A stretch of DNA of 64,000 nt from Fallopia convolvulus (GCA_964016875.1 OZ024719.1:71061224-71125223); one strand, 5' to 3'; shown: positions 46,871 to 59,223, counted from the stretch's first letter. Notes: generated from the letters alone by a model not told the origin. Made by a program: numbers and translations.

Positions 46871-48091
46871 GACCATGTCACGTTTTCTACGCTTCACCTA
46901 ATTTTCATTAAATTGATTGAATGCCCCAAACCTAACCCATCTACATACATGGCCACATCCAACTTGAAAAATAATACATGACAAAAACTATTGAACTGAA
47001 TAATGCCTGCCTCGCAATCAAAACGTTAAATTATTGAAACTGTCTCTACCAATTCGATTCAAATAATGTATCAAACCAGGCTCGTCGAAAATGACTTAAG
47101 CCTTGGCTTTTCAATTCGAATAACCTTTTCATGATACATTACCGTGCATTAAAAAATGAAAATGACTCGTGCCATTCATATATTTTGACAATCGGGTTAA
47201 ATCGGGATGTATCATTTCGGGCCACGTTCTCAATTAATCAGGCAAAGCCGGATTTTCGGGTCAGTTTAAGTAAAGTTGTTTGGGTCCAATTGATAAGTTA
47301 GGTTTTGGATTCAATCAGATTTTGTGTTAGTAAGATTTCAGGTGAATCGGGTTTCATGTTTGTCAGATTTCAAGTGAAACGGATTTTGAGTTTGGGCATA
47401 TTTCGTAGATTTTGGATGATTTAAATTTCGATTGAGACCATATATCGAATAATAATTTATGTAGTTTAATCACTTAAGGGTATAAATATTTAATGTAACT
47501 TTTAAATTAAAAACATAATTATAATAAATATTCAATATCATTATTATTTTAAAAATATAATGTAATTTTCGGATGATTTAAGATCGGATTTTCGATTGAT
47601 TTCAAGTAGGGTAACTTCAGATTTTCGGAAGATACCAGGTTGAGCAACTTCAGATTTTCAGATGATTTTAGGTCGGACAATTCCAGGTTTTCGGATGATT
47701 TCAGACAGGGATAGCATCCAATATCAAGTTGATTCGGGCTAGCCCATTTGGATATAAATCAATTTTAATTGAATTTACCCCGAGTTTGGACTTTTTATCG
47801 GTTCGGGTCGAACCAATTTCGAATCTGCACTTTTTTTATTTATGTCGCAAACAACCCTAGGCCTTATACTCTTTCACACTAAAAACTACTTTCTCTTCGA
47901 AATCTACTTCTAAGACTCTTGAAATCTATATGATTCAATTATTTTTTACGTACTTTAAATAAAAAATACTTTCATTCCAAATCTACTCTCCACCTACTTG
48001 TAAGTTGTAAAACAAGCCCCTCTCACTTGTAATTTGCTCCAATCAAGATGTTACTTACATGATGCTTGCACATGCTCGTCTTCATTGATCC
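46871..48091. other. Intergenic DNA upstream of the MLP gene
   Basis: 47150-47850 is full of TCGGGT, TTTCGG and TTTTCGGATGATTT phrases, a low-complexity dispersed repeat also present at 56880-57180. No gene is seen. Confidence 0.4.
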
Positions 48092-48099
48092 TATATATA
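48092..48099 (+). promoter_or_regulatory. TATA box of the MLP gene
   Basis: TATATATA lies 106 bp before the start codon. It is followed by a CT-rich leader (CTCTCTCTCT) common in plant 5' UTRs. Confidence 0.6.
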
Positions 48100-48204
48100 G
48101 GGGTCAAATTTGCTCATTTCAATATCATCCTTTGCTCTCTCTCTATTTTCCACCTCTCAATATCGTATCTCTAAGATTATTCATTTTCATTTTGGAAACT
48201 AAAA

Positions 48205-48851
48205 ATGGGTTTGAAGGGAAAACTGATTGCTGAGTATGAGGCAAGGTCATCCGGAGACCTCTTTCATGAACTCATTGCAAAGAAGCCTCATCACATTTCC
48301 AAAATTGCCCCCGCTCATATTCAAGGATGCGAGCTTCACGAGGGCGAATTCGGAAAGAAGGGCTCTGTCATCTTCTGGAACTACACTGCCAGTATGTGAA
48401 TATATATAGCTAATTATATAAAAAATGTTTACTATATAAGTTTTTGGGTTAGTTTTTCAGTTGCTAATTAGTCTTAAGATGAAATCTCACTGAGCTTATA
48501 TACAACTTTTACTATATAAGTGTGTTTGTAGCTAGGGTTTTATAATAAGATCATGGTGTGATTTTGTTTTTTGGTATAGATGGACAAAAAGTCGTCTCAA
48601 AGCAAGTAGTGGAGAGTTTGGACGAGGCGAACAAGACATTAACCTTCAGGGAAATTGATGGAGATCTTTCAAAGTTGTACAAGTCAATCTTACTCCACCT
48701 TCATGTCAAGGCCGAAGCTGAAAGTGTTACCCTTATCAATTGGACTTTAGAGTACGAAAAGCTTAACGAAGATGTGCCTCATCCAACTTATGTGCTCGAA
48801 ATGGTACTCAATGCGAGCAAAAACATCGAGGAGCGTCATCTCAAAGCCTAA
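48205..48851 (+). CDS. Major latex protein (MLP)/Bet v 1-family protein
   Basis: MLPs belong to the START/Bet v 1 superfamily, small cytosolic proteins with a hydrophobic cavity that bind ligands such as sterols or hormones; they are often induced by stress or pathogens. Two exons: 48205-48391 and 48580-48851, joined through a split Asn codon, giving 152 aa, the usual family length. The start MGLKGKLIAEYEARSSGDLF and KPHHISKIAPAHIQGCELHE match the family. GSVIFWNYT ends exon 1. Exon 2 carries GQKVVSKQVVESLDEANKTL, FREIDGDLSKLYKS and LEYEKLNEDVPHPTYVL. The intron position is the conserved one for MLP genes. A TATA box and CT-rich leader are upstream. The ligand cannot be told. Confidence 0.93.
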
Positions 48852-49449
48852 TTGATCCATCTTCCTACGATTTAATCGCATGAAACGAGCAACGTAACAC
48901 TTTGGTATTGGTCATTTTACTTGATCAATAATACCTTGTCATAAATAAAACGTTGTTTCTGTCAGTGATTTTCTATAAGTTTGTATGCATGTGTCTGTTT
49001 TTTTGCTATTATCATGTGTGTTATTATAGTACGTTTTATGCTAAAGAATGATCAATGTTGTCGTGTACTATTATGTAAGTCGATCATGAAAACACACGTT
49101 AATATATCTCTATTTGATTTGGGATTTTAATTAGCGATTTTTCTTACCTATCCTTAGAACACATTAATGATGACATTTCACTGTCTAATGGGCACGTGAA
49201 AAAACTTAAAAGAGTTCACGTCGCCATAGCTGTGCTAATTAATTCGATATAATTTATAACAGCATGACAATTAATATATAATAGCTTGGTATGTTGAAAA
49301 TGTCTATCTATATTTAGCACTTACGTACGTAACCTATAACAAATCCACTTATTACCACTAAAATTTAATATCTTATCATTTTTAGGGTGGGCTAATTAAT
49401 AAAAATCCACTTCACATTAATTTGAACTTGGCCTATCTTTTTTGGCCTA
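48852..49449 (+). other. Downstream DNA of the MLP gene
   Basis: Probably the 3' UTR up to about 48960 (AATAAT/AATAAA-like signals at 48926-48950), then AT-rich intergenic DNA. No other gene is seen. Confidence 0.4.
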
Positions 49450-49797
49450 CTAGCAATTAGGCCGCGCGTTGCGCGACGATTATAAGACGGAGATTTCATT
49501 AGTGTAGATATATGAAAATAATATTTTCGTAATTTTATTTAAAGGAGCATGCTTTTTTTGGAAAATGAGTATGGAAATGGCATTTCCGTGGAAAAGGAAT
49601 ATGGAAATGACATTTCCGCAAATTTATTTAAACGGGCATGATTTTTTTGGTATTAATTTACTTGACTTCAGGCCATCCAATGTCTTAAAACTTGTTTTAT
49701 TACACCCACCCGGTAGTGCAACACGCATTTTTAAGTAATTGGATGGACGGTCAGATGTTACTAAATTGAACGGCTAGAATAAATGTAAGTTGAACGT

Positions 49798-50600
49798 TTT
49801 TCGAGACATGTCAAAATTACCCGTTTAAATCCGAATATCACCTAAGTCGGGCACGCTTTTCCAAGAAAATATATTTTTTTACGAGCTCGCTTACAAGCAA
49901 AGTAACTTGGACACGTTTTTCGAGACATGTCAAAATTACCCGTTGACATCCGAATATCACCTAAGTCGGGCACGCTTTTCCAAGAAAATATATTTTTTTC
50001 GGTCTCCGTGAGAGCGAAGTAACCTGGACACGCTTTTCGAGACATGTCAAAATTACCCGTTCAAATCCGACTATCACCTAAGTCGGGCACACTTTTCCAA
50101 GAAAATATATTTTTTACGCCCTCTCTTACGAGCGAAGTAACTTGGACACGTTTTCGAGACATGTCAAAATTACCCGGTTACATCCGAATATCACCTAAGT
50201 CGGGCACGCTTTTCCAAGAAAATATTTTTTTACGGTCTCCCCGAGAGCGAAGTAACCTGGACACGTTTTTCGAGACATGTCAAAATTACCCGTTGACATC
50301 CGAATATCACATAAGTCGAGCACGCTTTTCCAAGAATTTTTTTTTACGAGCTCGCTTACAAGCGAAGTAACCTGGACACGTTTTTCGAGACATGTCAAAA
50401 TTACCCATTCAAATCCGAATATCACCTAAGTCGGGCACGCTTTTCCAAGGAAATATATTTTTTACGACCTCGCTTACGAGCGAAGTAACCTGGACACGTT
50501 TTTCGAGACATGTCAAAATTACCCGATTACATCCGAATATCACTTAAGTCGGGCACGCTTTTCCAAGAAAATATATTTTTTTACGGTATCCCCGAGATTA
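49798..50600. repeat. 117-bp tandem array, block 1 (seven units)
   Basis: The core CGAGACATGTCAAAATTACC, then TATCACCTAAGTCGGGCACG, recurs with GTCGGGC starts at 49846, 49965, 50082, 50199, 50315, 50430 and 50548. Two linker types alternate (ACGGTCTCCCCGAGAGCG and ACGAGCTCGCTTAC), suggesting a dimeric higher-order unit of about 235 bp. Confidence 0.85.
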
Positions 50601-50811
50601 ATTAAGAGCTAAGCAAGAACGACACGAATTTCGAGTCACATTAAAATAACAAATCGGATTATTACACCCACACGATAGTGCAACACACATTTTTAAGTAA
50701 TTGGATGGACTGTCAGATGTTACTAAATCGAACGGCTAGAATAAATGTAAGTTGAACGGTTAGATAAGATCTATATTGTGGTTTTATTTATCAACGACCG
50801 GATAGTGTTTG
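50601..50811. repeat. Spacer between the two arrays
   Basis: About 210 bp containing AGAGCTAAGCAAGAACGACA, TGCAACACACATTTTTAAGT and GAACGGCTAGAATAAATGTA. It recurs at 51450-51655, and partly at 49700-49797, so array plus spacer appears duplicated with an offset of about 850 bp. Confidence 0.75.
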
Positions 50812-51450
50812 GATAGTCGGGCACGCTTTTCCAAGAAAATATATTTTTTTCGGTCTCCACGAGAGCGAAGTAACCTGGACACGCTTTTCGAGACATGTCA
50901 AAATTACCCGTTCAAATCCGAATATCACCTAAGTCGGGCACGCTTTTCCAAGAAAATATATTTTTTATGAGCTCGCTTACGAGCGAAGTAACCTGGACAC
51001 GTTTGTCGAGACATGTCAAAATTACCTGTTCAAATCCGAATATCACCTAAGTCGGGCACGCTTTTCCAAGAATATATTTTTTTTACGGTCTCCCCGAGAG
51101 CGAAGTAACCTGGACACGTTTTTCGAGACATGTCAAAATTACCCGTTGACATCCGAATATCACATAAGTCGGGCACGCTTTTCCAAGAATTTTTTTTACG
51201 AGCTTGCTTACAAGCGAAGTAACCTGAACACGTTTTTGAGACATGTCAAACTTACCCATTCAAATCCGAATATCACCTAAGTCGGGCACGCTTTTCCAAG
51301 AAAATATATTTTTTACGACCTCGCTTACGAGCGAAGTAACCTGGACACGTTTTTCGAGACATGTCAAGATTACCCGGTTACATCCGAATATCACTTAAGT
51401 CGGGCACTCTTTTCCAAGAAAATATATTTTTACGGTATCCCCGAGATTAC
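50812..51450. repeat. 117-bp tandem array, block 2 (six units)
   Basis: The same repeat as block 1, with GTCGGGC starts at 50816, 50933, 51051, 51168, 51281 and 51399. It is followed by a second copy of the spacer. Confidence 0.85.
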
Positions 51451-51733
51451 TTAAGAGCTAAGCAAGAACGACACGAATTTCGAGTAACATTAAAATAACA
51501 AATCAGATTATTACACTCACACGATAGTGCAACACGCATTTTTAAGTAATTGGATGGACGGTCAGATGTTACTAAATCGAACGGCTAGAATAAATGTAAG
51601 TTGAACGGTTAGATAAGATCTATATTGTGGTTTTATTTGTCAGCGGTCGTATAGTGTTGTGATATCCAAACTCTTATAGTAGTATGGATAAACCTTCTTA
51701 TTACATTATTATCCATATATCTCCATACATGAC

Positions 51734-52647
51734 TGTTGGAACAATGGTTGTTTCATGATTTCTCTTAGTTTTGATGATAACAAACTTAGTTAATATAACT
51801 TGCTTCTACATGTAAGTGTTTCAGGTAAATAGGTACATAGTCACAAGTGACGGAACATCGTGAGGAACGATGGAGGGAACGAGTGACACATTTGGGAAGC
51901 GCGTCTCAGAAGAAACGCGGCTTTCTATAAATGGCAAGTTACCATATCTTCTGCGAGCAATCTTCTACGAAGATTCTACAGTTGTAGGCGGTTGCTTAAG
52001 GAGATAAAAGAGAGGATAAGATCAATCTTCACACGATCTTATCTAAAGAGATCCGATATCATTCGGTTTTGGCAAAAATCGACATGGTTGAAGATCGCAA
52101 ATCACAAACAATCTTTTTCCTTATTGTTGGGATTTGTTAAGTGGAATATCAACGTAATTAGGCAAGAATTACGTGTGAGATCAGACTTAACTTATCTTAT
52201 AAATAGCTAGGTTTAGCTAGGGTAAAAGTGGTGGTTTTCGGGTGGTTGAAGACGAAGAACTTGAGAAGAGAGCTTTTCAAGTGAATGAGTGTGTGTCTTT
52301 TTCCGGTGAAGAATCCACAAGTAAGTCAATAGTTTACTTTCGATTTAGGTTTACGCTTAGGGTTGTAGAAGTCTAGTTGGTTGAACTTCGATCGGTGCCG
52401 TGGTTGCCAGGGAACTTTGGTTGGTTCCTTAGTTACTAGACTTGTCTTGTAATCGTTGAAACTTAATAAAGGTATTCTATTGAAAATCTTCTGAGAAGGA
52501 GTCTCAGGGGTAGAGGTTTTTCTTTCTACGACTTGTTGGTCGGTCAGAAAGTTTTCCTCTCTAAATTCTGTGTTCTATTATTTATTTCCACTTCTCAGAA
52601 AACCTTACTAGTTTCATGTATTGTTACTAACGCGTCACGATCCAACA
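51734..52647 (+). mobile_element. Solo LTR, family A
   Basis: Starts TGTTGGAACAATGG and ends CACGATCCAACA (TG...CA). It is 914 bp and flanked by ATGAC on both sides (51729-51733 and 52648-52652), a 5-bp target duplication. No internal gag/pol follows, so it is a solo LTR left by recombination. Relatives occur at 40884-41640 and, reversed, at 60199-61042. Confidence 0.8.
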
Positions 52648-52652
52648 ATGAC

Positions 52653-52975
52653 AAGTCAATCACACACTATAACTTATACTCCTTTTGTTCGGACAAACTT
52701 ATTAATAAGTTGGAAGATTAGGTGGAACAAAAAATATATTTTTTAAAAATTTATCGAAATTTCAAATACTACCTAGTACTACTTTCCTGACAATTAAATC
52801 GATACTCATCACTCATCAGAAACAGGCTCCAATGACAGATTTGTGATCTCTTCTATGTTCGCCACAAATTCATGGATAAATGATTGAAGACGGCTGGCCT
52901 ACTCAACTACCTCCTTATCGTCATTTTAAATTCACAAATTTATAATGAAATCGATATATAATGACAACGCCCCCG

Positions 52976-52979
<4 letters not shown>
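52653..52979. other. Intergenic DNA
   Basis: Nothing supported is seen. Confidence 0.35.

Positions 52980-53017
<38 letters not shown>
52979..53017. repeat. (TA)n microsatellite
   Basis: About 18-19 TA units in a row. A shorter (TA)n run at about 55172-55189 borders the other side of the following element. Confidence 0.9.
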
Positions 53018-53020
<3 letters not shown>

Positions 53021-55190
53021 TAGAATGATGCTCTAGTAAAATAACTTCTTAGAGTAAATCATGTGATTAAATGTGAATTATCAGATTTGAATTAATAAAT
53101 GGTTAGGATTTAAAACAAAAAGGGTGCAAAATAAATTTATAGGTGTGATACACCGGATTAGAGCAAATCTCGCTAGAAATAATTCCCCATTTTCCGATTT
53201 CAATCAAATCCCTATAATATAGGACACCATTAGTTTGCACTTTCCATTTATAATTTCGTTCTCTCTCATATAGTTTATTTCTCTCTTTTTTCTCGGTGAA
53301 GTTTTGGGAGCAAATGAAGAACACCGACGAAATAATCTACAAACTTCGGCTATTTTTCACAAATTGGTAAGTGAAGATTCAGTTTTGATTTGCTATTTCG
53401 CTAAAAATCGTTGTTATTGTTATTATCGACCTTGTTTTTTTTTAATTTTTAGTTCATATTGCATAAATGCAAAGTTAGGTTTTTAGTTCGATAGTTGACT
53501 TGAATTCGGTCACATTTGATGAATGTAGAATGAAATTACATCAGTTAATTTATGATTTTGTTGATTTTGGACTAAAAACTTAGAGAATCGAGCTTGTTTG
53601 CGTTATTAGGTTAAGAATGAAGAAATTTCAAGTTAGGTTTTAGAAGGCGATAATTGGCATGAATTCGTTATATTATGAAAATTTTGATTCGAAATTATAG
53701 ATATTGATACTTGAATTTACGTTTTTTGATAAAACAATGAGGGTGTTGGATAAATCTGGCTTGTAAGTACAAAACAAAATTATTGTTCAAAAGAATGCAT
53801 TTTGTTATTCAAGAGAAATAAAATTATTTTTCAAATCACGTAGTATTAGAATTATTCAATTCATTGTAATGAGTTATTCTATTGTTTTTACACAGACTGA
53901 TGCATAACAATATAGAAGAACTTAAACATTTTTCAAAGTATTCATCATTGTTATTCATAAGTAGTGTAATGATTATTTAGTAATATACATTATTTATGCC
54001 AATAGTCAATACATTCTACTAATACTAGTGAAAACCATTGAATAAGTTTAGTATTCAAGACGAACAATGTTGTTTTTCAACTACTTTCATTTAGTTATTC
54101 ATATTGATATTATTGTATCCATATATGAATTGTAATTGTATCGAATAAGTTTTGTGTTATCATTTGTGTTTAACGAGTTTTCAAAGGGAACAGGTGATAA
54201 TGATCAACAATTGGACACTGGAGAAAAGTCAAATCGCACCAAGGTCCAATTTAAAAGACTTTGCACAAGGGAACATGTTTCAAATGATGATAATGTTGAT
54301 GTATTTGACCTCGGTGCAAAAAAGAATTGTAATTCATAAGAATTGTAATTATTATTCATAAACAGTGTAGTGATTGTTGATAACATAACTTAATACAAAA
54401 AATCACATATTTTTCACAATATTAAATATTGTTTTTCAGAAGAATTGTAATTGTTATTCAATAGTATACATTATTTATTTCAATACATTCTAATAATACT
54501 AGTGAAAACCATTGAATAAGTTTAGTTATTCAGGATGAACAATGTTGTTTTTCAACTACTTTCATTTAGTTATTCATATTGATATTATTGTATCCATATA
54601 TGAAATGTAATTGTATCAAATAAGTTTTTTGTTATCACATGTGTTAAACCGAGTTATTCAAACAATCATATTGAGTTATTCAAACTTCAACTATAAATAT
54701 TTTATGATTCTATAATTATTCAAACAATCAAATTGAGTTATTCAAACATTCAAACTGAGTTATTCAAACATCGACTATAAATATTATACGATTCTATAAT
54801 TATTCAAACAATCATATTGAGTTTTTCAAACGTCGACTAATAGATATTCAATGATTCTACAGATGTTTTGTATTTGTAAATTCAATAATTTAATTTTTCT
54901 ATAAATATTCTCACTCTTATCAATCCCTAAAATCATGCAACTGCCATATATAAAGAAAAATGTGGGGATTTTTTTTAATTTCACAATCCCTTAATTTTAG
55001 CAACTTCCAAATTTAAAATCAAATTCCCATATTTAAATTAGCGAGAATTAATTCAATCTCCCCTTACCCATTTTTCTTATTATGCGGCCTAATTAATCAC
55101 CGTTGATTGATTGAGATCCAACGTCCTCCTCTTAATTACACATTGCACCTTAATTTGTATTGTACCAGAGCGCACCCCTATATATATATA
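53018..55190. mobile_element. Possible transposon flanked by TA microsatellites, with internal duplications
   Basis: The left border, TATATAGAATTAGAATGATG then CTCTAGTAAAATAA, weakly mirrors the right border in reverse, TATATAGGGGTGCG then CTCTGGTACAATAC. Both borders touch (TA)n runs. Inside, a 165-bp segment at 54008-54172 is repeated at 54481-54645. Units of TTATTCAAACAATCA and GAGTTATTCAAAC repeat over 54655-54840. Short open pieces (53296-53350 and 54150-54340) could be relics of a gene but I do not recognise them. Confidence 0.35.
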
Positions 55191-57215
55191 TGCTAGCTAT
55201 TTTAAAAATCCCGTTTAGATCGACCTCGTTTAGATATAAAAAGGTTTCATTCTACCTAATCTTCTAACTTAATTATTTAAGTGTTCGTCTGAAATCGCGT
55301 AGATAACAATTCAGTCTATCTAGACGCTCAACAATTTTTTTAGAAAATTGATGTGCTCCACGCACAGAGCAATTGATTTATTTTACCAACTAATATTTGG
55401 CGAGGGGTAGGAAAATACTAAAATGAGATTAGATGAAGTTTTGATTTAACTATATAATAGAATTGATTAAATCTTGACCATTTAATTATAATTTTATTTT
55501 AATATGATTTATTTTCAATTTGATTTTATTTTGTTATGATTTATTAAATTAGGGTCAACTTAAAAAAAAGCCTGAAACACCTCTCTTGGACTGCTAGAAA
55601 TTTAGCTTAATGGACCTAATCAATTAGTAGCAATGTGCGCACATTGTTTGCAGAACCATACATGAGGCGCCGACAGCGGTGGTCCAAATTTCTCCGAAGT
55701 CTGCCCCATTCCAGACAATTTTAAATCCGCCCCTACGCGACATTTATGTATATTTTAACGAACTTATAAGTTGTCAAATGAAGATGATACTTATTAAATA
55801 CTCAAAATTCATGGTATAAAAATCGAGTTGGGTTATTTTTTGCCACTAATATAACAACATCCTGTAGTAGACCTTTAAAAGTATCGATTCAAATATACTC
55901 ACCGTTGCACCTTTCTCTTTGTCCCTGCTTGGTTGGGATTGACAATTATTCTCGGTTCCTTTCACCTCGGATCCGCGTCGGATATTGTTTGTTACCGTTT
56001 ATTTTTTCAATTTATGATCTCCGCGGTTTTTTCCTTTTATTTCTTATTAATATTTGTGTATAATGTATAGCAATGAGTTTTTTTGTGTATCTTCTCCAAA
56101 ATTTTAATTCATCGTTTATAATTTTAATTTCTGCAATATCAATATACAAAATTAAACAGATTGATAAAATTATCACTTGGACACAATTCCTCATAGTTCA
56201 TCAACCGTCATATATGCATATTTAGATTGGTTGTTTCTTTATTGGGAGGGTTGTCTATCGGGCCGCATGAAGTCGATCAGCAAGTCCGAAGCCACTAAGA
56301 ACGAACCAACACTTAACCTATTATGATATTATGATAAAGGTTGGTGGGCTAATAAGCTAAGAGTCATGCTCATAATTAATAGGTCTAGCGTACAAGCCAC
56401 CAATAAGCTGACGATCTAGCCATCTAGGAACATAACTCATGTCTCGCTCGAGAAGTTAAATTCAACACTCATTTTGTATAGCTAAGCTTTAAATTAGAAG
56501 TATGGTCGTCAATAATCGGGATATGATCTACGAGTTAAAATGGTTCACACGATCCACTATTATCCACATCATACTTAACCCTTATTCAAATTATCCATCA
56601 CTCGCAGGTTATTTAGATGATCCGTTTCTTACCCAAAGGTTCACAATTATCAACTATGTACCTTTCAAATTTAGCATGTGCTAAAGCCTATGTTATTATG
56701 TGCGCACATTATACAAAATGTAAATATTTAGTGTATATAATATGAACATGAGTGTAGTAATTAATATGAATCTTAGTATGTATGTCACCTAGATAAAACA
56801 AACGAAAAAAAAATTCAAACGATTTACAAAAAATGTTACTTAGTGACATGTTTATAAAATGTTCTACCTTTTAATGTATTAAATATGAATCTTCATTAGA
56901 CATGTCAAACGAGTGGTTCAGTTGGATTTGGGTTCGGTTATTTCGAGTTTGGGTCGAGTACAGGTTAAGATCAATCGGGTTATATGTCAACTCGGGTTGG
57001 GTTATGACAGGTTATCGTGCGGGTTCATATTAACCCCAAAGGGTTTCAGATTTCAACCCAATTGGGTACGAGTTAGTCATATTCGAGTCTCTCTATGACC
57101 CATTAATTTTCGGGTCGGATTTCAAGCTTAAAAATTTCGGACGATTCGAGTTGTGTTATCGGGTAGGTCGAGTTTTAACAACTCTTCTATCGCTTTAATA
57201 AAAAAATTTACATTA
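55191..57215. other. Gene-free intergenic DNA
   Basis: No gene is supported. 56880-57180 carries repeated GGGTTCGG/TCGGGTT phrases, like 47150-47850. Confidence 0.4.
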
Positions 57216-57649
57216 TTTATCAAAAATATCACTTCAGGTCAATTACCTAGCCTTTCTAATATTCATCGTATACCCTTCATCCAAGGACTCAAATGAGTAT
57301 AAATTGACATCATGTAGTCTAAGGTCCCGTTTAGTTTGTCGTGACATATGAAAACGGAAACAGAAACGGAAACAAAATAAATCTAAACCAGTTTTACTGT
57401 CATAGTACATTTATATAAAAAAAATCATACAATTTATCAAAAATATCACTTCAGGACAATTACCTAGCCTTTCTAATATTCATCGTATGCCCTTAATCCA
57501 AGGACTCAAATGAGTATAAATCGACATCATATAGTCTAAGGCCCCGTTTGATTTGTCGTGACATATGAAAACGTAAACAGAAAAGGAAACGAAATAAATC
57601 TAGATCATTTTTAGTGTCATAATACATTTTGTAACGGGGGAGACGAGCT
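57216..57649. repeat. 217-bp tandem duplication
   Basis: 57216-57432 and 57433-57649 are near-identical copies containing CAAAAATATCACTTCAGG, CCAAGGACTCAAATGAGTAT and CGTGACATATGAAAACG. The second copy includes the left end of the foldback element at 57540. Confidence 0.8.
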
Positions 57650-58012
57650 CAATTGCCAAGCCTAATATACAAGCACATAAGGTTCCATCCCAAAACCAAT
57701 TGGTGATAGGAGGAGTGACCCATGACCTTATATACTAGCTTGTTTTCACTCCCAACTTCTCATGTGGGATTCACAATTCAACCCCAACAATTTGTCCATT
57801 GTAAAAGTGAGATAGAAGAGTGTGATTCCACCATTTTATTACCCACCCCCTTAATGGAAGAATGATTAAGGTGGAGCAAGTCCTTTTTTACAATGGATAA
57901 GAGGTTGTGCAAAATAAGTTGATTTTTTTTTTATCAATGTATCATGACACTAAAATGGACTACATTTATTTCTATTCCGTTTACGGTTCCATAAACTTCA
58001 ACCAAACGGGCC
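57540..58012. mobile_element. Foldback Harbinger-like MITE with long arms
   Basis: Ends GGCCCCGTTTGATT and (reversed) GGCCCGTTTGGTTGAAG; the arms match imperfectly over about 85-90 bp, to TAGTGTCATAATACA/TAGTGTCATGATACA. TAA flanks both sides (57537-57539, 58013-58015). The centre, 57650-57930, contains dispersed repeat DNA with CCATCCCAAAACCAATTGGT, related to 24270-24400. Confidence 0.65.
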
Positions 58013-58869
58013 TAAACCTCATTAAGCATTTGATTCTCGATCTTGATCTTGTGTATTACCTCCCAAAAAATCTTATATAAATATGCTTCACTATATTGCA
58101 CAAACTAGAATGAAGTAAAAGTTAACATCTTTCTAGCAAGCAGAGACATTCATGATCATGGCAATGTAGTCCACGGTATAAGTTATAGAATTTTAGGGAG
58201 ATTTTTTCAGTGGAGTGGAGATTACAATTTAATAAATTGGTATTGATTTGGTAATGCAATCTGACTGATCGAGGATGTGAAGAAGTGGAATACAATCGCT
58301 ATTTTCTCTATGAAAATTAAAGAGCATATCGATGGACGATGGTGAAAGAGAAAGTCGTTCATAATTTTTTTTTAGTTAGTATATATCTTTAATCTTTTAC
58401 ATGCAAAGGGAAAAAAACAATTGATCAGATCGATGCACAAGGACATTAAATCTTGTGGATGTGGTGATAACAAATACATCTAAGACAAGTTTTTTCAAAG
58501 CTTCACGTACTTTTCGTTGATTAATTTGATCTATATGCCCATGCACCTAATCCATCTACCCACAAGCCACATCACTTGAAAGATACATGACGAACCCAAT
58601 ATTATCTACGTTCACGAGCAGAGGATCAGATCAGAATTTTATTATGTAGATGAAACAGAATATATTATAAGAATAAGGTGTTTCATAAGTATTTATAACG
58701 ACTCATGAAACCTTAATCAGATTATGAACCTAAGCCCAAAATAGATCACGATAAGCTCATTAATACAAAACATAGTGTACCGTTTTCCGGGGTCTTTGCC
58801 ACCCAGCCCTCCCGCAGGGGCACATTGCCCCTAGACCCCGCTTCGCTGACCGTTCGGTGAGACCATCAT
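58013..58869. other. Intergenic DNA
   Basis: No gene is seen. A GC-rich segment at 58780-58860 (CGGGGTCTTTGCCACCCAGC, GGGGCACATTGCCCC) looks like part of a dispersed transposon. Confidence 0.35.
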
Positions 58870-59223
58870 GTGCCACTCGATCAACCGGGAAAGAAAGTGG
58901 GGTTTCATTTAGGTCAAGACATTGAGGGCCTGCTTGGTACCATAGTCTCGGTATGAGGAATCGGGTTAGGAATTACGAAAACTTATTCTAGTGTTTGGTA
59001 TCGTGCAAGGTTTAGGAATGTTCCATATCGGAATTCCTAACGAGTCTCATACCCGAATAATTAAAGAGGTAGGTTTTAACCATTCCAAATTTTGGATTCA
59101 ATAAACTTAATTCCTATTCCAAACCCATCCCAAATCCATTCCGATTCCCACCCCATTTCTGGGATGATACTAAACGGGACCTATTCCAAACCCGACTTTC
59201 TTTCCCGGTCGATCGAGTGGCAC
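58870..59223. mobile_element. Inverted-repeat structure with a MITE inside
   Basis: An outer 28-bp inverted repeat, 58870-58897 and 59196-59223, matches at 27 of 28 positions (GTGCCACTCGATC, then ACCGGGAAAGAAAG). Within it, 58926-59181 is a MITE with ends GGGCCTGCTTGGTAC and, reversed, GGTCCCGTTTAGTATC. This suggests a MITE inside, or forming the loop of, a larger foldback. Confidence 0.55.

Larger units (their letters stand above)
49450..51688 (-). mobile_element. Helitron-like element filled with tandem repeats
   Basis: Read on the minus strand, the 5' end is TCCATACTACTATAAGAG at 51688 and the 3' end is CTAG at 49453-49450, followed by host T. A perfect hairpin, CGCGC-loop-GCGCG (within 49462-49476), lies about 10 bases before CTAG, as in Helitrons. 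The 5' junction is A/TC and the 3' junction CTAG/T. There is no helicase or Rep gene, so it is non-autonomous. Two blocks of about 117-bp repeats fill most of the 2.2 kb. Both ends are read by eye; confidence is moderate. Confidence 0.6.

Noticed and set aside
49842..50425. Open frames on both strands in the tandem array
   Set aside because: The repeat unit itself lacks stops in some frames, and the frames repeat with the 117-bp units and have no independent coding signal.
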